This document shows positions 1 through 5,786 of a DNA stretch of 7,666 nt, piece after piece. The first letter of the stretch is position 1. The number at the start of each line of letters is the position of its first letter. Location of the stretch: contig CALQBT020000111.1 of NCBI GenBank assembly GCA_943328885.2, positions 1 to 7,666 on the forward strand, written 5' to 3'. Origin of the DNA: Bordetella parapertussis (lineage in GTDB: Bacteria; Pseudomonadota; Gammaproteobacteria; Burkholderiales; Burkholderiaceae_C). The translations under genes were made by a program, and so were the position numbers. Under the pieces are notes generated by a model. That model searched no databases. It was not told where the DNA came from and saw only the letters and a list, made by a program, of their open reading frames with translations.

Positions 1-176
1 ACGCCAACAACAAGACCAAGCGTCGCTGGTTGCCCAACCTGCAATACCGCCGCTTCTGGGTCGAGAGCGAGAACCGTTGGGTGCGTTTGCGCATCACCAA
101 CGCTGCGCTGCGCCTGATCGACAAGGTCGGCATTGACCAGATCGTGGCCGATCTGCGCGCCAAGCACGCGCTCTGA
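1..176 (+). CDS. rpmB: 50S ribosomal protein L28, 3' part
   Basis: This is the C-terminal 57 residues of ribosomal protein L28, a small basic protein of the large ribosomal subunit. The 5' end lies outside the window. The first full codon is at position 3 (Ala), and the preceding 'ac' would finish the His codon expected from the family. The visible part starts [17 protein letters not shown], continues with [13 protein letters not shown], and ends DLRAKHAL before TGA at 174-176. These blocks are the classic L28 core, and comparison with the usual 77-78 residues suggests about 20 residues are missing upstream. rpmG follows after 36 bp on the same strand, the usual rpmB-rpmG pairing, and both probably share one transcript ending at the terminator at 407-436. 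Family assignment is very secure. Confidence 0.97.
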   Translation, partial: ANNKTKRRWLPNLQYRRFWVESENRWVRLRITNAALRLIDKVGIDQIVADLRAKHAL

Positions 177-212
177 TCACCGCCCAAACCCACTGCAAAC
201 TCGGAGCACGAC

Positions 213-383
213 ATGGCATCCAAAGGCGGACGTGAAAAGATCAAGCTGGAATCCTCAGAGGGGACCGGCCATTTCTACACCACCAGCAAGAACAAGAAAA
301 CCACGCCTGGCAAGCTCGAATTCATGAAATTCGACCCCAAGGCGCGCAAGCATGTGCTGTACAAGGAAATCAAGCTCAGGTAA
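213..383 (+). CDS. rpmG: 50S ribosomal protein L33
   Basis: This is a complete 56-residue L33, a component of the large ribosomal subunit near the E site. It reads [20 protein letters not shown], then [16 protein letters not shown], and ends [11 protein letters not shown] before TAA at 381-383. It has no cysteine at all, so it is the zinc-independent (C-minus) form of L33, not the zinc-ribbon form with four cysteines. A GGAG Shine-Dalgarno at 203-206 lies six bases before the ATG and fixes the start. It follows rpmB by 36 bp and is followed 23 bp after the stop by a strong intrinsic terminator, so the two genes probably form the end of one transcript. Length and sequence match the betaproteobacterial family closely. 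Confidence 0.97.
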   Translation: MASKGGREKIKLESSEGTGHFYTTSKNKKTTPGKLEFMKFDPKARKHVLYKEIKLR

Positions 384-406
384 TCTGCCGGGTCTAGACC
401 CAGCGC

Positions 407-436
407 AAAGCCCGCCCGAACCCGGCGGGCTTTTTT
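407..436 (+). terminator. rho-independent terminator of rpmB-rpmG
   Basis: A perfect 10-bp stem pairs AAAGCCCGCC (407-416) with GGCGGGCTTT (424-433) around a seven-base loop. The T run occupies 431-436, so the last stem bases are part of it. This is a textbook intrinsic terminator 23 bp after the rpmG stop. Read on the minus strand, the same stem is followed by only three T residues, so it could also act, more weakly, on desaturase transcripts arriving from the other side. Confidence 0.93.
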
Positions 437-444
437 GTTGCCTG

Positions 445-471
445 GCTGAAAATCTTGATCAGACTTTCAGC
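445..471 (-). other. imperfect inverted repeat, likely RNA hairpin in the desaturase 3' UTR
   Basis: Bases 445-455 (GCTGAAAATCT) can pair with 461-471 (AGACTTTCAGC) around a five-base loop. This gives 11 positions with one mismatch, A452 against C464. In the minus-strand transcript the same position becomes a G-U wobble, so the stem is uninterrupted only in RNA made from the desaturase side. No T run follows on either strand, so it is not a standard terminator alone. It lies between the desaturase stop (620) and the GC-rich terminator stem (407-433), where a 3' UTR stabilising hairpin would be expected. Function is inferred. Confidence 0.6.
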
Positions 472-495
472 GACGCTGTGCCGATGAAACCGACC

Positions 496-543
496 CGCTG
501 GGTGGGCCGCTGGGCAGGTCGTTGGGTGGGCCGTTGGGTGGCC
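496..543. repeat. four tandem 12-bp units
   Basis: Four adjacent 12-base units run CGCTGGGTGGGC (496-507), CGCTGGGCAGGT (508-519), CGTTGGGTGGGC (520-531) and CGTTGGGTGGCC (532-543). They differ at only a few positions. Because the unit is a multiple of three, the plus strand can be read as RWVG-RWAG-RWVG-RWVA in a 27-codon frame from an ATG at 484. The minus strand gives a PTQR-like repeat. No convincing ribosome binding site precedes the plus-strand frame, so I treat this as a non-coding minisatellite between convergent genes. Confidence 0.8.
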
Positions 544-619
544 GGCATAGGCTGGTACGCCGTCTGATGGCGACCCAGTCGCGCCCGGTGCCAATCGCCA
601 GCGACGGGCTGGAATCGAC

Positions 620-1837
620 TCAGGCCCGAACAGCACGCAGCTTGATCGAGAATTTCTCCAACGCCTCGATACCGCTGCTCTCGGCTTGCTTGCACCAGTG
701 CTGCAGATCGACCACCAACTGGTCGGCCGACACATTGGTACGGGTCCAGAGCTGACGCAACTCCTCGCGCATGCTCACCAGCTTGGCCAGCTTGGGGCTT
801 GCTCGGACCGCATTCGCCAACAGCGGCAAGACATTGGCCGGGATCTTCTCGGCGTCGCGGTGTAACCAGCGCTGGGCCAGTTGCAACTCGGTCAGGTTGA
901 CGCTGCCCTGGGCCTTGACCCGAGCCAACTCGGCCGCACAGGCCGCCCGCAGCTCGCTGGCGTACTTGGCCATCACCTCGTAGCGGTTGGCGATGATCGC
1001 CTCCAGCGTATGGGCATCGGCCTGCGGCCTGACCTGCCCCAACCTGAACTGGGGCGCCGTCTTGCGAACCTTGGCCAGGCCGACCAACTCCATCGCGCGG
1101 ATGTAGCCCCACCCGATATCGAACTCAAAAGGCTTGACCGAAAACTTGGCCGAGGTCGGGTAAGTGTGATGGTTGTTGTGCAACTCTTCACCGCCGATGA
1201 CAAAACCCCAGGGCGACACATTGGTCGACGCATCAGGGGCCTCGAAATTGCGGTAGCCCCAGTAGTGCCCGATACCATTGATGATGCCGGTGGCCATCAC
1301 CGGGATCCACAACATCTGCACTGCCCAGACCGTCAGGCCGATCGCGCCGAACAAAGCCAGGTCGATGGCCAGCATCACGCCCACGCCTTGCCAGCTGAAA
1401 CGGGTGTAGAGGTTTCGTTCGATCCAGTCGTCAGGTGTGCCGCGACCGTACTTGGCGATCGTCTCGGGCACTTTGGACTCGATTCGATAGAGCTCGACGC
1501 CCGTCAGCAACAAGGCCTTGATGCCGCGGGTCTGTGGGCTGTGCGGATCTTCATCGGTCTCGCATTTCGCATGATGCTTGCGGTGAACCGCAACGAACTC
1601 CTTGGTCACCATGCCGGTGGTCAGCCAGAGCCAGAACCGGAAGAATTGCTCTGGGACCGGATGCAGGTCCAAAGCACGGTGAGCCTGAGCACGGTGCAGG
1701 AAGATCGTCACCGAGCAGATAGTGATGTGGGTCATACCCAGCGTCACCAGCAGCACCTGCCACCAAGTCGAACTGGACCACAAACCGTGGGCCAACCAAT
1801 CCACCAAAGCAAACCACAGCGTCGAAATCAAGCTCAT
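620..1837 (-). CDS. membrane fatty acid desaturase (acyl-CoA delta-9 desaturase, DesB-like)
   Basis: This 405-residue integral membrane di-iron enzyme should introduce a cis double bond (probably delta-9) into saturated acyl chains, using O2 and electrons from a separate reductase. All three histidine boxes are present: HRAQAH (48-53), HRKHH (85-89) and HNNHH (220-224), with the further conserved GHYWGYRNFE block at 190-199. Hydrophobic stretches near 26-47, 66-76 and 150-185 fit membrane passes. After about residue 270 comes a long helical tail ending with WCKQAESSGIEALEKF; from memory, the same tail is typical of Pseudomonas DesB-type desaturases of about 395-400 residues. The ATG at 1837 has a modest AAAGG Shine-Dalgarno five bases upstream, and a TACAAT box lies at 1876-1881. 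The gene converges on rpmG and lies 191 bp downstream of the methyltransferase gene. Substrate (acyl-CoA or phospholipid) cannot be read from sequence. Confidence 0.93.
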   Translation of the reverse strand: MSLISTLWFALVDWLAHGLWSSSTWWQVLLVTLGMTHITICSVTIFLHRAQAHRALDLHPVPEQFFRFWLWLTTGMVTKEFVAVHRKHHAKCETDEDPHSPQTRGIKALLLTGVELYRIESKVPETIAKYGRGTPDDWIERNLYTRFSWQGVGVMLAIDLALFGAIGLTVWAVQMLWIPVMATGIINGIGHYWGYRNFEAPDASTNVSPWGFVIGGEELHNNHHTYPTSAKFSVKPFEFDIGWGYIRAMELVGLAKVRKTAPQFRLGQVRPQADAHTLEAIIANRYEVMAKYASELRAACAAELARVKAQGSVNLTELQLAQRWLHRDAEKIPANVLPLLANAVRASPKLAKLVSMREELRQLWTRTNVSADQLVVDLQHWCKQAESSGIEALEKFSIKLRAVRA

Positions 1838-1875
1838 CTTGGCCTTTTACCGTCCAAAAAGCGGACACATTTCTC

Positions 1876-1881
1876 ATTGTA
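1876..1881 (-). promoter_or_regulatory. possible -10 box for the desaturase gene
   Basis: On the minus strand the hexamer TACAAT (five of six matches to TATAAT) lies 38 bases before the desaturase ATG. It would start a transcript around position 1869 with a leader of about 30 bases. I see no good -35 hexamer at 16-18 bases spacing. A short inverted repeat, GTCC (1852-1855) with GGAC (1863-1866), lies in the predicted leader and could be an operator arm or a small hairpin. The 191-bp gap after the upstream gene makes an own promoter likely; this exact site is tentative. Confidence 0.35.
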
Positions 1882-2028
1882 GTGGGATCAAGCCTTTTGA
1901 ACGACAGCAAATTCGCCAGGAAAACCCGCGGCAATCGTCAAGATATGGGTAAGAAAGCCATCGAACCGCCACGGCAGTTTGCGCTTCGGCAATCTTCCAG
2001 GCGCCCATCAGCATCGGCGCGGGCAATC

Positions 2029-3288
2029 TCAGCGTCGCTGCCAGAGCGCTGCGAAAAAGCCGTCGGTGGCCTGGCGGTGCGGCCACAGCCGCAGATAGCC
2101 ATCGTGCGTCAACTCCTGAGCGCGCTCGACGTGCGCGGCCTGCAATGCATCCTGGGCCGGTAGCTTGACGAAATCCGGGTGCGCCGCGGCAAACGCCTCG
2201 GCCACCACCTCGTTCTCGTCGCGCAGCAGGCTGCAGGTGGCGTAGACCAGGCGGCCACCCGATTTGACCAGCCTGGCCGCGCTGTCAAGGATGGCAGTCT
2301 GCTTGGCCTGCAACTCGACCACCGCTTGTGGCGACTGGCGCCATTTCAGATCCGGGTTGCGCCGCAGCGTGCCCAGACCCGAGCAAGGCGCATCGACCAG
2401 CACCCGGTCGATCTTGCCCGACAAGCGCTTGACGCGCTCATCGCGCTCATGCGCGATCTGTGCGGGATGGACATTGGACAGGCCGCTGCGCGCCATCCGG
2501 GGCTTGAGCGCGTCGAGTCGGTGGCCCGAGGTGTCGAACGCATAAAGCCGGCCGGTCGAGCGCATGGATGCCCCCAACGCCAAAGTCTTGCCGCCGGCGC
2601 CGGCGCAGAAGTCGACCACCATCTCGCCGCGCTTGGCATCGACCAGCAAGGCCAACAACTGGCTGCCCTCGTCCTGCACCTCGATGTCACCGCGGGTAAA
2701 GGCATCGATCTTCTGCAGCGCGGGCTTGCCGGGCACCCGGATGCCCCAGGGTGAGAAAGGCGTGGGCGCCACCCGCAGGCCGGCCTGGTTGAGCACCGAC
2801 AGCATGTCCTCGCGCTTGGCCTTGAGGATGTTGACCCTCAGGTCGAGCGAGGCAGGTTCGTTGAGTGCGGCCACCAAAGGCCAGAACTCCGCATCGCCGA
2901 GTTGGCTGCGCAACGCCGAGGCCAGCCAGTCAGGCAAGTTATGGCGCAGTTTTTCGGAAAAACTCTCGGGGTCGACAGCCAGCACCTGCTGTCGCCACTG
3001 TTGCTCGTTGGGACCCACCGCACCGCGCAACAGGCTCTGATCCCCCGACCAAGCCAGCAGCGCCAGACGCCGCTCCAAAGAACCGTTACCACTCTGAGCC
3101 TGGTGCTGCAACAGCGATCGGCGACGCAGCACGGTGTATGCGGTCTCGGCCAATGCGTGGCGTTCCCGCGGTCCCAGCGTGCGGTGCTGGCGAAAAAAGC
3201 CCGAGACGATGCTGTCGGCAGGGGCGTCGAGCCTGAGAACGGCGCGCAAAAGTTCGGTGGCCAGGTCAAGCAGGGCGGTAGGATGCAT
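2029..3288 (-). CDS. rsmB: RsmB/NOP-family rRNA (cytosine-C5) methyltransferase
   Basis: This 419-residue protein should transfer a methyl group from S-adenosylmethionine to carbon 5 of a cytosine in rRNA, classically C967 of 16S rRNA. Residues 1-140 form the NusB-like helical RNA-binding domain. The catalytic Rossmann domain follows, with the SAM-binding motif VDFCAGAGGKTLALGA (225-240), the DAPCSGLGTLRRNP motif (299-312, Cys302) and the ATCSLLRDENE motif (350-360, Cys352 as catalytic nucleophile). The tail LRLWPHRQATDGFFAAL (399-415) is the usual family ending. Length fits (E. coli RsmB is 429). I recall that Burkholderiales often carry two members of this family, with this one near purN, so it may be a paralogue with a different target cytosine. 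The ATG at 3288 has no close Shine-Dalgarno; a -10-like GATAAT ends six bases before it. The gene diverges from the DUF1653 gene across 50 bp. Confidence 0.88.
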   Translation of the reverse strand: MHPTALLDLATELLRAVLRLDAPADSIVSGFFRQHRTLGPRERHALAETAYTVLRRRSLLQHQAQSGNGSLERRLALLAWSGDQSLLRGAVGPNEQQWRQQVLAVDPESFSEKLRHNLPDWLASALRSQLGDAEFWPLVAALNEPASLDLRVNILKAKREDMLSVLNQAGLRVAPTPFSPWGIRVPGKPALQKIDAFTRGDIEVQDEGSQLLALLVDAKRGEMVVDFCAGAGGKTLALGASMRSTGRLYAFDTSGHRLDALKPRMARSGLSNVHPAQIAHERDERVKRLSGKIDRVLVDAPCSGLGTLRRNPDLKWRQSPQAVVELQAKQTAILDSAARLVKSGGRLVYATCSLLRDENEVVAEAFAAAHPDFVKLPAQDALQAAHVERAQELTHDGYLRLWPHRQATDGFFAALWQRR

Positions 3289-3294
3289 GCTGCG

Positions 3295-3300
3295 ATTATC
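3295..3300 (-). promoter_or_regulatory. possible -10 box immediately before the methyltransferase start
   Basis: The minus strand reads GATAAT (five of six matches to TATAAT), then six bases (CGCAGC), then the ATG at 3288. Transcription from this box would begin at or next to the start codon and give a leaderless mRNA. The absence of a well-placed Shine-Dalgarno is consistent with that: the nearest purine-rich GGGGGAGGG is about 16 bases away. The -35 region is poor. The 50-bp divergent gap leaves little room for another promoter. Confidence 0.35.
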
Positions 3301-3338
3301 CGCGCCCTCCCCCAGCCCACTGTTTCAGGCCTCAGCCG

Positions 3339-3569
3339 ATGACCGATCTGCCGCCGCTACCCAGCGCACCAACAGGGCGATACCGCCATTACAAGGGCCA
3401 TGAGTACGAGTTGGTCGGCGTGGTGCGGCACAGCGAGACGCTGGAGCCCTTGGTACTGTACCGACCGCTGTATGGCGACGGCGCGCTGTGGGTACGGCCG
3501 CACGCGATGTTCTTCGAGAACGTGACCATCGACAGCGTCGAACAGCCGCGCTTCGCAAGACTGGCCTAA
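3339..3569 (+). CDS. DUF1653 domain protein
   Basis: This 76-residue protein consists almost entirely of a DUF1653 domain. It shows the family core GRYRHYKGHEYELVGVVRHS (about 13-32), then LEPLVLYRPLYGDGALWVRPHAMFFENV (about 35-62) and a terminal PRFARLA. The domain is a small beta-rich fold widespread in bacteria, with no established biochemical role that I can state. No signal peptide or membrane segment is visible, so it is probably cytoplasmic. The ATG at 3339 has only a weak upstream AGG, but the conserved domain begins within about a dozen residues, so no shorter start is sensible. It is transcribed away from the methyltransferase gene and ends 16 bp before the 3' end of convergent purN, with no terminator stem between them. 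Confidence 0.9.
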   Translation: MTDLPPLPSAPTGRYRHYKGHEYELVGVVRHSETLEPLVLYRPLYGDGALWVRPHAMFFENVTIDSVEQPRFARLA

Positions 3570-3573
3570 GCGA

Positions 3574-3595
3574 CTCAGCCAAACCTCAGCCAAAC
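3574..3595. repeat. 11-bp tandem duplication across the purN stop codon
   Basis: CTCAGCCAAAC occurs twice back to back (3574-3584 and 3585-3595). Read on the minus strand, the purN end is GTTTGGCTGAG, which contains the last codons and TGA, followed by an exact second copy outside the gene. It looks like a simple local duplication. Protein length is unaffected because the upstream copy already contains the stop. Confidence 0.85.
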
Positions 3596-4215
3596 AGGTG
3601 CTGGGGCTCGCCGCCAGCGTGCCACACCAGCCCGTTGCGAAGCAAGAGTTGGCCCTCGACGAACCATCGCACCGCCCGCGGATAGATCGCATGCTCGGCC
3701 GCCAGCACACGGTCTGACAAGGTCTGGGGCGTGTCGTCTGGCAAGACCGGCACGGCAGCCTGCGCGACGATGGCGCCAAGGTCTAGCGCAGGGGTCACGA
3801 AATGCACCGTCGCCCCGGCGATTTTGCAACCTGCGTCGATCGCCCGGCGATGCGTGTGCAGACCGGTAAAGGCCGGCAGCAGCGAGGGGTGAATGTTGAG
3901 CATGCGGCCGGCATATCGGGCCACAAAGCCATCGCCGAGGATGCGCATAAAGCCCGCCAGCAGCACCAGATCGGGCAAGAAGCCATCGACCACGCGCGCC
4001 AGTTCAGCGTCGAAGGCATCCCGACTCGGTTGCTGCTGATGGTCGACAACCGCGGTCGCAATGCCTTGACTGAGCGCATACGCCAGTCCCGGCGCCCTCG
4101 GTCGGTTGCTGACCACCGCCACCACCTGCGCCGCCCAAGCCTCAGCAGCACAGCGCTCGACAATGGCTTGCATATTGCTGCCGCGACCAGAGATCAGGAT
4201 GACGATGCGCTTCAT
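3586..4215 (-). CDS. purN: phosphoribosylglycinamide formyltransferase (GART)
   Basis: This 209-residue cytosolic enzyme transfers the formyl group of 10-formyltetrahydrofolate to glycinamide ribonucleotide, the third step of de novo purine synthesis. The N-terminal phosphate-binding loop ISGRGSNMQAI spans 8-18. The catalytic triad is in place: Asn107 and His109 in MLNIHPSLLPAFTGLHTH (105-122), and Asp145 in FVTPALDLGAIVAQA (139-153). These correspond to N106, H108 and D144 of the E. coli enzyme. Length fits the family (about 212). The ATG at 4215 directly precedes the first beta strand (KRIVILISG), so the start is firm although no strong Shine-Dalgarno is seen. It is divergent from trpS across 116 bp and convergent with the DUF1653 gene, so it is probably a single-gene transcript. 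Confidence 0.96.
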   Translation of the reverse strand: MKRIVILISGRGSNMQAIVERCAAEAWAAQVVAVVSNRPRAPGLAYALSQGIATAVVDHQQQPSRDAFDAELARVVDGFLPDLVLLAGFMRILGDGFVARYAGRMLNIHPSLLPAFTGLHTHRRAIDAGCKIAGATVHFVTPALDLGAIVAQAAVPVLPDDTPQTLSDRVLAAEHAIYPRAVRWFVEGQLLLRNGLVWHAGGEPQHLFG

Positions 4216-4331
4216 CTGGGGGCGCAGTGTACGAGCAGCCGGCGCGTCGGCTTGGACTGGCGGCGCACACCGGACGACCCGGCGCCGCGCCTTGAGCGAG
4301 AATCCGCCGCTCTTGTCAAGGACTTCATCCC

Positions 4332-5537
4332 ATGCGACCCCGTGTACTTTCAGGCATGCGCCCCACCGGCGCGCTGCACCTCGGCCATTACCACGGCGCG
4401 CTCAAGAACTGGGTCAAGCTGCAGCACGACCACGACTGCTTCTTCTTCGTCGCTGACTGGCATGCGCTGACCACGCACTATGAAGACCGTGATGTGATCG
4501 AGAAGACGGTCTACGACATGGTGATCGATTGGATCGCCGCCGGCCTGGATCCGGAAAAATCCACGATCTTCATCCAGAGCCGGCTGCCCGAGCATGCCGA
4601 ACTGTTCACGCTACTGGCGATGGGCACGCCGCTGGCTTGGCTCGAACGCATGCCAACCTACAAGGACCAGATCGAAAAGCTCAAAGACAAGGACCTGGCA
4701 ACCTATGGTTTTCTCGGCTACCCACTGTTGCAGGCCGCCGACATCCTGATCTACCGGGCGGCTTACGTGCCGGTAGGTGAGGATCAGGCACCGCATGTGG
4801 AGATCACCCGCGAAGTGGCTCGCCGCTTCAACCACCTCTACGGACGCGCTGCCAACCATGACCAGCAAGTCGCCGCGGCCCTGGTCAAGTTGGGCAAGGA
4901 TGACGCTCGCTACGTCGAAAAACAGCGCAAATCCTATGGCCAGGACGGGTCGGTCGAGGCCTTGTCCAGAGGCGAGGCCATCGTCAAGCTTGCTCAGGCG
5001 AGCGAACTGATAAACAGCGACGATACGGAACTGCTGCTCGGCCACCTCAAGGGCAGCGGCAAGAGCGTGTTGACCGAGCCCGCAGTGCTGCTGACCGAAA
5101 CCAGCAAGCTGCCCGGACTGGACGGCGACAAGATGAGCAAGAGCCGCGGCAACACCATCGCGATGCGCGACGAGCCTGCGGTGGTGTCGCACAAGATCAA
5201 GCGCATGCCCACCGACCCGCAGCGGGTGCGGCGCCATGACCCCGGCGACCCGGCGCGCTGCCCGGTCTGGCAGTTCCACCAGGTCTACTCTGACGCAGCG
5301 ACCAAAGACTGGGTGGTCCAGGGCTGCACCAGCGCCGGCATCGGTTGCCTGGACTGCAAGCAACCGGTGATCGACGCCATCATCCGCGAGCAACAGCCCT
5401 GGCGCGAGCGCGCAGAAGCCTATCTCAGCAACCCCAAGCAGGTCCAATGGATCGTCGAGATGGGCACTGAACGGGCCCGCACGGTGGCGCGCCAGACCAT
5501 GAAAGATGTTCGCGAGGCGATGGGCTTGAATTACTGA
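4332..5537 (+). CDS. trpS: tryptophanyl-tRNA synthetase
   Basis: This 401-residue class I aminoacyl-tRNA synthetase attaches tryptophan to tRNA-Trp. The ATP-binding HIGH signature appears as HLGH (16-19) after SGMRPTGAL, the GEDQAPHVEITREVARRFN block lies at 149-167, and the KMSKS loop is exact at 267-271, followed by RGNTI. Between about 170 and 245 there is an extra segment (YGRAANHDQQ onward) compared with the short 330-340 residue bacterial form; this longer form is common in beta- and some gammaproteobacteria. The C-terminal domain contains RVRRHDPGDP and CTSAGIGCLDCKQPVID, with several cysteines typical of this subtype. The start is supported by AAGGA (4318-4322) nine bases before the ATG; the internal Met9 would remove the first strand and is less likely. 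I see no attenuator-like leader in the 116-bp upstream gap. Confidence 0.97.
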   Translation: MRPRVLSGMRPTGALHLGHYHGALKNWVKLQHDHDCFFFVADWHALTTHYEDRDVIEKTVYDMVIDWIAAGLDPEKSTIFIQSRLPEHAELFTLLAMGTPLAWLERMPTYKDQIEKLKDKDLATYGFLGYPLLQAADILIYRAAYVPVGEDQAPHVEITREVARRFNHLYGRAANHDQQVAAALVKLGKDDARYVEKQRKSYGQDGSVEALSRGEAIVKLAQASELINSDDTELLLGHLKGSGKSVLTEPAVLLTETSKLPGLDGDKMSKSRGNTIAMRDEPAVVSHKIKRMPTDPQRVRRHDPGDPARCPVWQFHQVYSDAATKDWVVQGCTSAGIGCLDCKQPVIDAIIREQQPWRERAEAYLSNPKQVQWIVEMGTERARTVARQTMKDVREAMGLNY

Positions 5538-5547
5538 GCGCCGCAAA

Positions 5548-5566
5548 GCCGCCTTTCGGTGGCGGC
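5548..5566 (+). terminator. hairpin after trpS, possible weak terminator
   Basis: GCCGCC (5548-5553) pairs with GGCGGC (5561-5566) around a seven-base TTTCGGT loop, starting 11 bases after the trpS stop codon. The position suits a terminator, but the stem is followed by CTCCAAG instead of a T run, so an intrinsic terminator is at best degraded. It may simply be a 3'-end stabilising hairpin. Confidence 0.4.
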
Positions 5567-5580
5567 CTCCAAGAGGTCCG

Positions 5581-5643
5581 GGAAGGCGGCGAGCCACGCT
5601 CGCATGAGCGTCTGTGAAGCGCCGCTTCCGCAGCGCTTTGCGG
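5581..5643. other. cluster of overlapping inverted repeats between trpS and the small gene
   Basis: Several stems crowd this stretch. GGAAG (5581-5585) plus CGGCG (5587-5591), with G5586 bulged, can pair with CGCCGCTTCC (5620-5629). Inside it, CGCTC (5597-5601) pairs with GAGCG (5606-5610). Alternative stems compete for the same bases: GCGAGC (5589-5594) with GCTCGC (5598-5603), and GAAGC (5616-5620) with GCTTC (5624-5628). CCGCA (5628-5632) with TGCGG (5639-5643) adds a further hairpin. GC-rich DNA forms such stems readily, so this may be a repeat relic or a structured untranslated region. No known RNA family was recognised. Confidence 0.4.
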
Positions 5644-5705
5644 TTGGACTCGCTGCGCTGCGCATCACGAGATGGCTGGGCTGTGAGCAGGGTCAAGGCG
5701 ATGCC

Positions 5706-5735
5706 TTGCATGGATATAAGGGAAAACCCTATAAT
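5706..5735 (+). promoter_or_regulatory. sigma70-type promoter for the 86-residue gene
   Basis: The -35 hexamer TTGCAT (5706-5711; four of six matches) and an exact consensus -10 TATAAT (5730-5735) are separated by 18 bases. This is the best promoter-like sequence in the window. Transcription would start near 5742, giving a leader of about 45 bases before the ATG at 5787. The spacer carries GGG-AAAA-CCC (5720-5729), short opposed arms directly next to the -10 box where a repressor could bind; that role is only a guess. Confidence 0.65.
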
Positions 5736-5786
5736 CCGTGCCACACGACACCAATCCGGTTTCGTGAAGATCTTGGAGTTCACACC

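Noticed and set aside
484..567. A 27-codon frame encoding RWVG repeats
   Set aside because: There is no ribosome binding site, and the frame is produced by the 12-bp repeat. It is kept only as a note under the repeat.
620..1030. The helical C-terminal tail of the desaturase, first suspected to be a fused transposase fragment
   Set aside because: The pattern (W..AE.SGI..L..F...L) recalls transposase tails, but as far as I remember the same tail occurs throughout DesB-like desaturases, so it belongs to the family and is not a recent fusion.
881..1882. A 333-codon open frame on the plus strand opposite the desaturase
   Set aside because: It is antisense to a gene with all three histidine boxes intact. 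The translation is rich in Arg, Gln, His and Pro, as expected for the shadow of a GC-rich gene, and resembles no known family.
1874..2086. A 70-codon minus-strand frame in the gap between the methyltransferase and desaturase genes
   Set aside because: It overlaps the methyltransferase 3' end in another frame, has no ribosome binding site and matches no family.
4216..4331. A search for a trp-type attenuator or T-box in front of trpS
   Set aside because: No tandem Trp codons, T-box motif or terminator/antiterminator pair is visible in the 116-bp divergent gap.
5559..5786. A 76-codon upstream extension of the small protein
   Set aside because: It would be translated across the promoter and hairpin cluster. 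The ATG at 5787 has a clear Shine-Dalgarno and sits at the right distance from the promoter.
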